From Dysgonomonas sp. (lineage in GTDB: Bacteria; Bacteroidota; Bacteroidia; Bacteroidales; Dysgonomonadaceae), in the NCBI GenBank assembly GCA_030151105.1, contig JASLEN010000240.1:1-6376 (forward strand): a stretch of DNA of 6,376 nucleotides, written 5' to 3'. The notes under the pieces were generated by a model. That model did no database searches. It saw only the letters and a program-made list of their open reading frames with translations, and was not told where the DNA came from. The position numbers and the translations under genes are program-made. Positions 1-6,090 of this stretch are shown here, in pieces (within the stretch, counting starts at the first letter, position 1; every line of letters begins with the position of its first letter).

Positions 1-1871
1 TCTTGAAGATTCAACCAATCTGTAAATTCGTATTTTGCAGAAGCAAATCCAATAAAACGGTTTCTTCTATTGTTCGTCGTGTTATTATATGCTGAGAAAT
101 ATGGGTTGGCAGTATTTCCAGACATAGGATATACGTAGCTAACTGGCTCTCTAGTCGTATTGACAGGGCTATCCTCTGACATTATTCTTGTGCCTGCAGG
201 CCAAGCATATGGATTAACTATCTTATTGTAAGTAGCGTGATATCCATCATCACCTAATTGTAGATTATTTAAATTTACAGATCGTGGCATCACCAAGAAT
301 TGTTGAAATATGTTGTCATGGTTCCCTCCAAGTCTCAACATATTATCAGTATTCTGATGTGTAAATGTTCCTTTTGCGTCCACAGACAACTGCTTAGATA
401 GTTGTGAAGTCGCACGCAATGTAGCTGATGTTCTTTTGAAATCATTGTTTGCCACTACTCCTTTATTTCTTAGGTGAGTAAGTCCAAAACGAACAGTGTT
501 TTTATCTGTGGCATTGGTTATATCAACACTATTTGTCCAAGTATTACCTGTTCTCAAAAAATCTTCGACATCTGCTCCTCCAGCTTCATATTTCAATTCT
601 CGACCTACATAGTCTGTATATGTCTGGTTATTAATAGGAGCACCCCAACTATAACGACCAAAATCTTTGCTTACATTAATCTTTCCTTGTGATCCTTGTC
701 CATACTCATTTTGATATTTAGGAGTACGCATTAGTTTATCGATAGTCAAGTTCATTGAGTATGATACGCCTAAGCCTTTGGTCCCTTTACCAGTTTTAGT
801 CGTAATCATAATCACACCATTACCAGCACGTGAACCATAAAGTGCTGCCGCAGCTGGCCCCTTAAGCACGGACATACTTTCTATATCATCAGGCGAAATA
901 TCAGCCATTCCTGAACCTCTATCAACAAGCTGCTCACCCCATTGGTCATCATTATCAGATCCTGTACTACCATCAATTGGCACACCATCGACAACGATTA
1001 ATGGTTGATTATTCCCTGTCAATGAACTATTTCCACGGAGAACAATTCTACTAGAACCTCCTGCACCTGATGGAGATTGACGAATATCAAGACCTGCAAT
1101 CTTACCAGCTAAAGAGTTAGCAATATTTGCATCACGAGTTTCTATCAAGTCACTCCCTTTTACTTCCTGAAGAGCATACCCTAGAGACTTTTTGCTTCTC
1201 TCTATACCTAAAGCCGTAACCACAACTTCATCTAGTAATAGAGGATCTTCAGTTAGTGTGACATTGAATTCAGTTTTATTCTGAACAGAAATAGTTTGCC
1301 CTTGATATCCAATATAGGAGATTTGCAACTGAGCATTTTCTGACACAGTCAATTTGAAATTTCCATCAATATCCGTCATACTACCATTTGTTGTGCCTTT
1401 CTCTACAACAGAGACTCCAATGATAGGATCTCCTAAAGCATCAACAACCTTTCCTGTTATGGGTTTCTTAGGAGTACTAGCCTCTTTCACAACTTCTTTT
1501 TCGGAATTTGCTTTTTGAAATAATACTATTTGGCGTCCAGACACCTTATAATCTAGAGATTCCGAGTCTAAAACTGATGTTAACACTTTGTCTAGAGACT
1601 CGTCTTGCATAGACACACTTATTTTTTTATTCAAGTTGACTTGTTGGTCATTAAAAATAAAAATATACTCGCTACTTTGCTCAATCTCAGTTAATACTTC
1701 CTTTAGTGTCTTATTATGAGCACTTATAGAAATTACGCTGGTTTGACTAAAAGTAGAATTCGATGCAATAATATTGATGCATAGAAACAGTAAAAATGTG
1801 CTTATTTTCATTATACGGAAGCATTTCTGCAATTCGCTGGGCAAACTGCACTTCATAATATGTTTTTTCAT
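1..1871 (-). CDS. SusC/RagA-family TonB-dependent outer-membrane transporter with STN signalling domain (3' end outside window)
   Basis: This gene encodes an outer-membrane transporter that imports a ligand, usually a glycan or glycoconjugate, using TonB energy, and that also signals. The frame is open for 623 codons from the ATG at 1871 to the window edge. In order it shows a leader (1-20), a signal peptide starting at M21 (MKISTFLLFLCINIIASNS) with likely cleavage after FSQ near 43, an STN domain (about 45-118, ISISAHNKTLKEVL onward), a carboxypeptidase-regulatory-like domain (about 137-208, ITGKVVDALGDPIIGVSVVE), a TonB-box-like DEVVVTALG (214-222), a plug domain (about 225-358, with LIVVDGVPI, SVLKGPAAAALYGSRAGNGVI and MITTK), and then the start of the barrel. 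SusC proteins are usually about 1000 residues, so some 400 are missing. Other in-frame ATGs lie at 1856 and 1811. The STN domain and the upstream sigma/FecR pair indicate ECF-controlled expression. The family is certain. The substrate cannot be read from the sequence. Confidence 0.96.
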   Translation of the reverse strand, partial: MKKHIMKCSLPSELQKCFRIMKISTFLLFLCINIIASNSTFSQTSVISISAHNKTLKEVLTEIEQSSEYIFIFNDQQVNLNKKISVSMQDESLDKVLTSVLDSESLDYKVSGRQIVLFQKANSEKEVVKEASTPKKPITGKVVDALGDPIIGVSVVEKGTTNGSMTDIDGNFKLTVSENAQLQISYIGYQGQTISVQNKTEFNVTLTEDPLLLDEVVVTALGIERSKKSLGYALQEVKGSDLIETRDANIANSLAGKIAGLDIRQSPSGAGGSSRIVLRGNSSLTGNNQPLIVVDGVPIDGSTGSDNDDQWGEQLVDRGSGMADISPDDIESMSVLKGPAAAALYGSRAGNGVIMITTKTGKGTKGLGVSYSMNLTIDKLMRTPKYQNEYGQGSQGKINVSKDFGRYSWGAPINNQTYTDYVGRELKYEAGGADVEDFLRTGNTWTNSVDITNATDKNTVRFGLTHLRNKGVVANNDFKRTSATLRATSQLSKQLSVDAKGTFTHQNTDNMLRLGGNHDNIFQQFLVMPRSVNLNNLQLGDDGYHATYNKIVNPYAWPAGTRIMSEDSPVNTTREPVSYVYPMSGNTANPYFSAYNNTTNNRRNRFIGFASAKYEFTDWLNLQ

Positions 1872-1904
1872 ATATTTGTAATGATTTAGGTTAAACTAAT
1901 TAAG

Positions 1905-1916
1905 TTAAATATTTAA
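1905..1916. repeat. Perfect 12-bp palindrome TTAAATATTTAA
   Basis: TTAAATATTTAA equals its own reverse complement. It lies 34 bp upstream of the susC-like ATG at 1871, and its centre is 19 bp from that of the palindrome at 1924-1935. It could be a regulator site or part of an AT-rich promoter. It is made only of A and T, so chance is a serious alternative. Confidence 0.35.
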
Positions 1917-1923
1917 TTTTCGC

Positions 1924-1935
1924 TTGATTAATCAA
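1924..1935. repeat. Perfect 12-bp palindrome TTGATTAATCAA, possible operator
   Basis: TTGATTAATCAA is a perfect dyad 53 bp upstream of the susC-like ATG at 1871 and just downstream, on the transcribed strand, of the 1945-1973 stem-loop. Perfect dyads of this size in a leader are typical binding sites for dimeric regulators. The minus strand also reads TTTG here (1936-1933), the usual -33 word, but no matching TAnnTTTG lies 19-21 bp further on. The operator role is inference. Confidence 0.4.
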
Positions 1936-1944
1936 AATCGTTGT

Positions 1945-1973
1945 GATGGGGAATAGTACCAATATTTCCCATC
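1945..1973 (-). promoter_or_regulatory. Strong stem-loop in the susC-like leader
   Basis: The arms GATGGGGAATA (1945-1955) and TATTTCCCATC (1963-1973) pair over 11 positions around a 7-base loop. The single imperfection is G-U in a plus-strand RNA and A-C in a minus-strand RNA. The GC-rich base of the stem stands out in an AT-rich gap. On the transcribed minus strand no T-run follows it, so it is a poor intrinsic terminator in that direction. An RNA processing or stability element between the regulator genes and the transporter gene, or a leader control element, fits better. On the plus strand TTTTATT follows, but no plus-strand gene is visible for it to end. Confidence 0.55.
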
Positions 1974-2029
1974 TTTTATTGATTCTTGTGTGAATACGTC
2001 TTTATCTTATAGGCTTATTATTTTATAAG

Positions 2030-3217
2030 TTATTTATTTATTCTTTTTATAATATATTTCTCATTTTCGAGACTGTAATGAATAGGCGCAATCATTGCTA
2101 TATAAGCCAACACATCATCAATACCCGTTTTGAGGTCAAGTTTCCCTGTGGCTCTTATATTCTTCATTGCCGAAGCATCATAGCTAATATCGATATCATA
2201 GTATCTCTCCAACTTCAGCAATATCTCATCTATAGGAGTTTTTTCGCATAAGATGTAACCATGAATCCATGCTATATAGTTTGTAGCATCTACTGATTCT
2301 ACAGTAGTTACATTATTCTCTTTATTGTACCTAAACATTTGATTAGGTGTTAGGCTATGTTTTTTCCTGGAGTCTTTACTATTCACTGCAACTGCACCTT
2401 CTACCAAAACTATTGATTGCTCTTCTGTTGCATTGTTATAAGCTTTGACATTAAAACTTGTCCCTAATACATTTACTTCTAACTGAGATGTTTTAACAAT
2501 AAAGGGTCTATTCTTATCCTTGGTCACTTCCAAGAAGACCTCGCCATCTACATATATTTCTCGTTTGTTCTTTTCAAAGGCTGCAGGATAAAGTAATTTA
2601 CTACCTGAGTTTATATAAACTTTACTACCATCGCTTAAAACGATTGTTGAACTCTTACCATAGGGAACAGTCAATTGATTTATCTCTGATGCTTGTTCTT
2701 CATTCAACTGACTAGCATTAACAGATACACTACCATTTTCATCATAAACCAAATTCACAGAGTCTTCTTCCAAACTAATTACTTTATCTCCAGCAAGAAC
2801 CAGTTCTATCTCTGTTGTTTTTTTGTCAATGGTCTCAGTAATGTATGATTCATAGTTAATTCCCGAATCTGTATTCTGCAAACTAAAAAAGAGATAGCCT
2901 ACAACTAGAATTGCAACTGATGCAGCTGAGGAAACCCAGAAAAGTCTCAAACGAGATGTTGTCCTATTTTTATGAATTGTAGAACTTTGAATTTCGTCCC
3001 AAATTTCATTTTTATCCTGCTCTGTCAATGAAGGCTCTTTGACCTCCAAGCTTTCTATTATTTTTTTTAGAGATTGAATATCTTCTGCTCGATCTGGTTC
3101 GTTTGCAATTTTATTTTGCCAGTATAAATCAGATTCTTCAGAAGGAAAAAGTATCCATCCAAGAAACTTCTTGTTCTTAAGCAGTTTTTTTAGATATTGT
3201 TTAGACTCGTGTCTCAT
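2030..3217 (-). CDS. FecR-family anti-sigma factor (inner-membrane signal transducer)
   Basis: This protein holds the neighbouring ECF sigma factor inactive, or primes it, and relays the state of the outer-membrane transporter across the inner membrane. Counting from the ATG at 3217 (395 residues), the protein has a cytoplasmic sigma-binding region of about 90 residues with FLGWILFPSEESDLYWQ, which is typical of Bacteroidota FecR proteins. One membrane span follows at about 92-111 (LFWVSSAASVAILVVGYLFF), then a periplasmic FecR domain at about 181-276 (VPYGKSSTIVLSDGSKVYIN, REIYVDGEVFLEV, NVLGTSFNVKAY), and a C-terminal DUF4974/STN-like domain at about 316-394 (KTPIDEILLKLERYYDIDI). The frame can be extended to a TTG at 3244, giving 404 residues. 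I prefer the ATG because TTG starts are rare in this phylum. The gene follows the sigma gene by 102 bp, which suggests co-transcription. Its periplasmic end is the expected partner of the STN domain encoded next door. Confidence 0.94.
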   Translation of the reverse strand: MRHESKQYLKKLLKNKKFLGWILFPSEESDLYWQNKIANEPDRAEDIQSLKKIIESLEVKEPSLTEQDKNEIWDEIQSSTIHKNRTTSRLRLFWVSSAASVAILVVGYLFFSLQNTDSGINYESYITETIDKKTTEIELVLAGDKVISLEEDSVNLVYDENGSVSVNASQLNEEQASEINQLTVPYGKSSTIVLSDGSKVYINSGSKLLYPAAFEKNKREIYVDGEVFLEVTKDKNRPFIVKTSQLEVNVLGTSFNVKAYNNATEEQSIVLVEGAVAVNSKDSRKKHSLTPNQMFRYNKENNVTTVESVDATNYIAWIHGYILCEKTPIDEILLKLERYYDIDISYDASAMKNIRATGKLDLKTGIDDVLAYIAMIAPIHYSLENEKYIIKRINK

Positions 3218-3319
3218 CTCTAGTATTTTGATTTTATAGTTCAAATAAGGAGCATCTATTTCCCCTCACACTAACAAGACAAGAGATGTTTTATTTTGTA
3301 CTCACTCCCAAAAGTTAAA

Positions 3320-3886
3320 TTATGTGAGCAGAATTAAAAACATTGAGAATTCAAGATGAGAACGTACATTCTTAATCGCTCGATGAATAAGGTTTCGTGT
3401 AGATTGATAGTTCATACTGAGCATATCGGATATCTCTTCATACGACATTTCAAGCTGAAAGCGCAAATATAAGGCTTCTTTTTGTCTAGGGGGAAGTAAT
3501 TCTATAACGAGCTTCAATTTTTCTTCCAAATCATCTCTATCATCAGCATCTGGTAAGCTTTCGATATTTGAGATTTCATATTCTACAAGGAATGGCAAAT
3601 CTTGAAGGGAAACAGTAGGTATTTGTTTCTGCTTTGCTAATTTGTTCAACAAGTTATTTTTCAAGGATCTGAGCAGATAGTATTTAGGGCTATCGACGCT
3701 AGGTAAGTTTTTATGATTGTAGAGATGAATAAAAACATCTTGTATTGAATCTTTTACTAAATCAGAATCTAAATCAAATTTTAAGCCATATCTATATAGA
3801 GTATCAGAATAAAGGTCGAATAGATCAGAGAAGGCTTGATTGCTTCCCTCTCTAAAGTCATTCCAAAGTACTATCGGCTCAGTCAT
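3320..3886 (-). CDS. ECF-type RNA polymerase sigma-70 factor (FecI-like, Bacteroidota)
   Basis: This alternative sigma factor directs RNA polymerase to its target promoters, probably including the one for the susC-like gene, once the FecR-type partner lets it act. From the ATG at 3886 it has 188 residues, the normal size for ECF factors. Region 2 covers about 17-60 (AFSDLFDLYSDTLYRYGLKF, then VKDSIQDVFIHLYNHK with the conserved DxxQDVF pattern). Region 4, the helix-turn-helix, covers about 127-175 (LPPRQKEALYLRFQLEMSYE, EISDMLSMNYQSTRNLIHRA). A longer reading from a TTG at 3940 would add 18 mostly hydrophobic residues (MRKLCLELLLLIIAK...), which do not belong to the family fold, so it was rejected. 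There is no region 3, as expected for ECF factors. It is the first gene of the signalling cassette. Confidence 0.95.
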   Translation of the reverse strand: MTEPIVLWNDFREGSNQAFSDLFDLYSDTLYRYGLKFDLDSDLVKDSIQDVFIHLYNHKNLPSVDSPKYYLLRSLKNNLLNKLAKQKQIPTVSLQDLPFLVEYEISNIESLPDADDRDDLEEKLKLVIELLPPRQKEALYLRFQLEMSYEEISDMLSMNYQSTRNLIHRAIKNVRSHLEFSMFLILLT

Positions 3887-3953
3887 AGTAATAGATTTTG
3901 CTATTATAAGAAGCAATAACTCAAGGCAAAGTTTTCTCAAATAAACATTCCTA

Positions 3954-3979
3954 CAACCATTCTATATGTGGAATGATTG
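3954..3979. repeat. Imperfect inverted repeat in the sigma-gene leader
   Basis: CAACCATTC (3954-3962) and GAATGATTG (3971-3979) pair at eight of nine positions around the loop TATATGTG. It lies 67 bp upstream of the sigma ATG at 3886. If transcription starts near 3975, as the weak promoter call suggests, it would be at or near the 5' end of the mRNA. It could be an operator or an RNA hairpin. Nothing further supports a role. Confidence 0.35.
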
Positions 3980-3981
3980 GG

Positions 3982-4013
3982 AAGAATTAAATCGAGTATA
4001 ACACATTAACAAA
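3982..4013 (-). promoter_or_regulatory. Weak candidate promoter for the sigma/anti-sigma genes
   Basis: On the minus strand TTTG (4013-4010), 20 bases, then TAATTCTT (3989-3982) resembles the Bacteroides housekeeping pattern TTTG-N19-21-TAnnTTTG, with two mismatches in the -7 box. This would give a leader of roughly 90 bases before the ATG at 3886. The perfect dyad at 4005-4024 covers the -33 word, and one copy of the AATCGAGT repeat sits in the spacer. The match is weak and the call rests mainly on position. Confidence 0.25.
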
Positions 4014-4029
4014 CCTCTGTTAATCGAGT
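3990..4029. repeat. Direct repeat AATCGAGT, two copies 32 bp apart
   Basis: AATCGAGT occurs at 3990-3997 and 4022-4029, preceded by TTA and TT respectively, so the cores are TTAAATCGAGT and TTAATCGAGT. The 32-bp repeat distance is close to three helical turns, which suits two bound copies of a regulator. One 8-mer repeat in a gap of this size is also expected by chance about half the time, so it is only suggestive. Confidence 0.25.
4005..4024. repeat. Perfect dyad ATTAACA-N6-TGTTAAT, possible operator
   Basis: ATTAACA (4005-4011) and TGTTAAT (4018-4024) are perfect inverted repeats around AACCTC. The 20-bp size and spaced half-sites are typical of a binding site for a dimeric regulator. It overlaps the candidate -33 word of the sigma-gene promoter. 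It could instead be a weak RNA hairpin, but no T-run follows on the minus strand, so it does not look like a terminator. Confidence 0.4.
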
Positions 4030-4137
4030 TTTTCACAAATTATAAGTCCAGCTCTTTATATAGCCATATCAGCTTTATAGATTATAAACTAGTGCTTTTT
4101 TTAGATTTCTTACACTAAGCTATACAATTTTATCTAT

Positions 4138-4183
4138 TTTGAAAAGTATCTACACAAAATAAATAGACATTATACTTTTAAAA
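4138..4183 (-). repeat. AT-rich inverted repeat after the permease gene, possible weak terminator
   Basis: TTTGAAAAGTAT (4138-4149) and ATACTTTTAAAA (4172-4183) pair at 11 of 12 positions around a 22-base loop. The structure starts 36 bp past the permease stop on the minus strand, where a terminator would be expected. The stem is almost all A-T, the loop is long, and the following bases are AAAATAGATAAAATTG rather than a T-run, so termination would be weak. A transcript-end stabilising hairpin is an alternative. Confidence 0.35.
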
Positions 4184-4219
4184 CATTTTAACGCATTAGA
4201 GTCTAAGACTTTTCTTTTC

Positions 4220-5905
4220 TTATTTACGAGTCTCATAAATCGTCTCAACTTTCTTTCTCAATTTGCTGTGCTTATTTCCGTATAAAAAATAAACAAGTAA
4301 ACCAATAGTAAGCCAAATAGCAAACATTACCCAATTGCTCCACCCTAGTTCTGTCATCAAATAGAGATTGATAAGAATGCCTAGTGTAGGAAAAAGTGAG
4401 AATTTAAATCTAAAAGCCATATAACTCAAGACTCCCCAAGTTATCCAAAATACAAATAGCAGTGGACGATGCATCATAATATTCATGTAATCCATTTGTG
4501 TTAAAAATAGCAATAGCCCTATCATGAATAAGAAACCTACAAAAAACTTTCCACTTATATAATAAACCTTGAATTTGGCTTTTTCACTATATCCCATATG
4601 ATCTAAGAATAGGATGCCAGCACATACCACAATAAAGGCAAAGAAAGTCCCCACACTCGTTAAATCCACAACAAACTGCATATCTAAGAACAGGGCTGGG
4701 ATACCAACGAGTAAACCTGCAATAATTGTAGAAAACGATGGAGTCTTATACTTAGGGTGAATATTGCTAAACTTTTTACCCAAAAGTCCATCTCTACTCA
4801 TGGTCATCCAGATACGAGGCTGTCCGATCTGAAACACAAGAATGGCACTCGTAATAGCAATAACTGCCGATATAGAGACTACACCAGCAATAAAATCCAT
4901 ATCAACTTTTTTAAACACATAAGCTAGAGGATCATCAACTCCCAATTCGCTGAAGTTCACCATTCCTGTCAGGACAAAAGCAATTCCTATATATAATACG
5001 GTGCAAATCAGCAAACAGATGAGCATTGCTCGAGGAATATCTCTTTGCGGATTCTTCGCCTCTTCTGCTGTTGTAGATATTGAGTCAAATCCAACGAATG
5101 AAAAGAATACAGCAGCCACTCCACCCAGTATTCCATGAACACCATTGGGCATAAAAGGTGTCCAATTTTCAGGTTTCACAAAAAAAAGCCCAGCAAATAT
5201 CACTAATAATATAACACCAATCTTTAAATAGACAAGTATATTATTCACTGTCTTTGATTCCTTTATACCTACATAGACTAGCCATGTCAACAGGGCTACA
5301 ATACATGTGGCTGGAATATTACATACGATTTTAAATCCAAATAATTCTGGAGCATTAGCATATATCTTGGCTGCGTCATAGATAGAAGTAGGAAGATTAG
5401 CAGCACCACTCTGCACCAATTCATAAGCATCCTTGGCATAGATATAACTCATGGCTAGCCAATCGGGGAAATGTAGTCCAAAGCCCTCTAACATAGTAAC
5501 AAAATAACCTGACCATGATATTGAGATCACCATATTGGATACGGCATATTCCAGAATCAAAGCCCACCCTATTATCCATGCAAATATTTCTCCTAGCGAA
5601 GCATAAGCATACGTATAAGCACTACCGCTAACAGGGATCATTGATGCAAACTGAGCATAGCATAAAGCTGTAAACACACAAGCTACTGCTACCAAAATAA
5701 AAAGTAGTGATATAGCTGGACCTCCATAAAAAGCTGCACGTCCAATAGTGCTGAATATACCCGCTCCAATAATTGCAGCTACTCCAAATAATGTTAAATC
5801 TCTAACTCCTAAAATTCGCTTAAGACCATTGACATTAACGGATTCAATATCTGTCTCGAAGAAATCCTCTATTCTCTTTTTTCTAAAAAAATGCTTTATA
5901 TCCAT
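4220..5905 (-). CDS. APC-superfamily amino-acid permease, CAT-like
   Basis: This inner-membrane secondary transporter probably takes up amino acids by proton symport or exchange. The 561-residue protein begins with a charged cytoplasmic tail (1-33, HFFRKKRIEDFFETDI). TM1 then carries the helix-breaking substrate motif GVAAIIGAGIFSTIG (41-55). Further spans lie near 63-86, 106-130, 196-215 and 223-242. TM6 (about 258-275) leads into GFDSISTTAEEAKNPQRDIP (272-291), a hallmark of the CAT family. TM7 is near 293-315 and TM8 near 338-360. The loop QPRIWMTMSRDGLLGKKFSN (362-381) with HPKYKTPSFST is also typical. The C-terminal part (391-541) adds about six spans, giving roughly 14, as in CAT proteins with the extra C-terminal pair. 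The substrate is not fixed by the motifs; cationic or broad neutral amino acids are both possible. It has its own -7 box upstream and appears to be monocistronic. Confidence 0.93.
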   Translation of the reverse strand: MDIKHFFRKKRIEDFFETDIESVNVNGLKRILGVRDLTLFGVAAIIGAGIFSTIGRAAFYGGPAISLLFILVAVACVFTALCYAQFASMIPVSGSAYTYAYASLGEIFAWIIGWALILEYAVSNMVISISWSGYFVTMLEGFGLHFPDWLAMSYIYAKDAYELVQSGAANLPTSIYDAAKIYANAPELFGFKIVCNIPATCIVALLTWLVYVGIKESKTVNNILVYLKIGVILLVIFAGLFFVKPENWTPFMPNGVHGILGGVAAVFFSFVGFDSISTTAEEAKNPQRDIPRAMLICLLICTVLYIGIAFVLTGMVNFSELGVDDPLAYVFKKVDMDFIAGVVSISAVIAITSAILVFQIGQPRIWMTMSRDGLLGKKFSNIHPKYKTPSFSTIIAGLLVGIPALFLDMQFVVDLTSVGTFFAFIVVCAGILFLDHMGYSEKAKFKVYYISGKFFVGFLFMIGLLLFLTQMDYMNIMMHRPLLFVFWITWGVLSYMAFRFKFSLFPTLGILINLYLMTELGWSNWVMFAIWLTIGLLVYFLYGNKHSKLRKKVETIYETRK

Positions 5906-5938
5906 TCTTTATAAATAGCCTATTGTAAAATTGAGGCA

Positions 5939-5946
5939 CAAAGATA
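5939..5946 (-). promoter_or_regulatory. Bacteroides-type -7 box for the permease gene
   Basis: The minus strand reads TATCTTTG, an exact match to TAnnTTTG. It ends 33 bp before the ATG at 5905, so the 5' leader would be short (about 25-30 bases). The -33 word TTTG occurs at 5964-5961 and 5975-5972, giving spacers of 14 and 25 bases, neither at the usual 19-21. The -7 box is good and the -33 box imperfect. Its place between the terminator at 6028-6069 and the permease start supports the call. Confidence 0.55.
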
Positions 5947-6027
5947 ACTGATTACTTAGACAAAATGAGCACAAATTTACTATTCTATTACATCTACACT
6001 AATCTGACTTTTGTTCTATATAAACAA

Positions 6028-6069
6028 AAAACAGATAAGACTATTCCTTCGAATCATCTTATCTGTTTT
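6028..6069 (-). terminator. Strong intrinsic terminator of the Ig-like protein gene
   Basis: AAAACAGATAAGA (6028-6040) and TCTTATCTGTTTT (6057-6069) form a perfect 13-bp stem. The 16-base loop can close further through ATTC/GAAT (6043-6046 with 6051-6054). Reading the minus strand, the stem is followed by a T-rich tail (TTTTTTGTTTATA), and it begins 21 bases after the stop codon at 6091. Strength, position and tail all fit rho-independent termination of the upstream gene, which separates it from the permease. Confidence 0.88.
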
Positions 6070-6090
6070 CATTCAATTATTTTCCTATTG

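Larger units (their letters stand above)
1872..2029 (-). promoter_or_regulatory. Leader between fecR-like gene and susC-like gene
   Basis: This is a 158-bp AT-rich gap. It has no credible ORF and no exact TAnnTTTG box on the minus strand. It holds a strong stem-loop (1945-1973) and two perfect 12-bp palindromes (1924-1935 and 1905-1916), listed separately. In FecI/FecR/SusC loci the transporter usually has its own sigma-dependent promoter, so this gap is the natural place for the target promoter of the neighbouring ECF factor. That role is inferred from layout. No known ECF consensus was matched. The bases just before the ATG at 1871 are A-rich with no Shine-Dalgarno, as is usual in Bacteroidota. 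Confidence 0.5.
3887..4219. other. 333-bp gene-free gap between permease and sigma gene
   Basis: No ORF here looks like a protein gene on either strand. The gap must hold the 3' end of the permease transcript (right side) and the promoter and 5' leader of the sigma gene (left side). I see four structured elements: an AT-rich inverted repeat at 4138-4183, a perfect 7-bp dyad at 4005-4024, a direct repeat AATCGAGT at 3990-3997 and 4022-4029, and an imperfect inverted repeat at 3954-3979. No strong GC-rich hairpin with a T-tail follows the permease, so its transcript may end at a weak site or run into the sigma operon. Confidence 0.6.

Noticed and set aside
474..692. A 72-codon open frame on the plus strand.
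   Set aside because: It lies entirely inside, and antisense to, the well-supported susC-like frame, has no recognisable domain, and is best seen as a shadow.
1..1871. The possibility that the susC-like gene is broken.
   Set aside because: All 623 codons read through in one frame with every expected domain in order, and the frame simply leaves the window.
1945..1980. A plus-strand intrinsic terminator (hairpin followed by TTTTATT).
   Set aside because: No plus-strand gene ends nearby. The hairpin is better treated as part of the minus-strand leader.
3218..3244. A TTG start adding nine residues to the FecR-like protein.
   Set aside because: TTG starts are rare in Bacteroidota and the ATG at 3217 keeps the whole sigma-binding region. 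It is not excluded outright.
3301..3328. CTCAC and GTGAG inverted repeat straddling the sigma stop codon.
   Set aside because: The stem is only 5 bp with an 18-base loop and no T-run, which is too weak to call as a terminator or regulatory hairpin.
3887..3940. An N-terminal extension of the sigma factor from a TTG codon.
   Set aside because: The 18 added residues are hydrophobic and foreign to ECF sigma factors. The ATG at 3886 gives the usual family length.
4200..4210. The short palindrome AGTCTAAGACT just past the permease stop.
   Set aside because: It has 5-bp arms and a one-base centre, cannot form a useful hairpin, and is likely to be chance.
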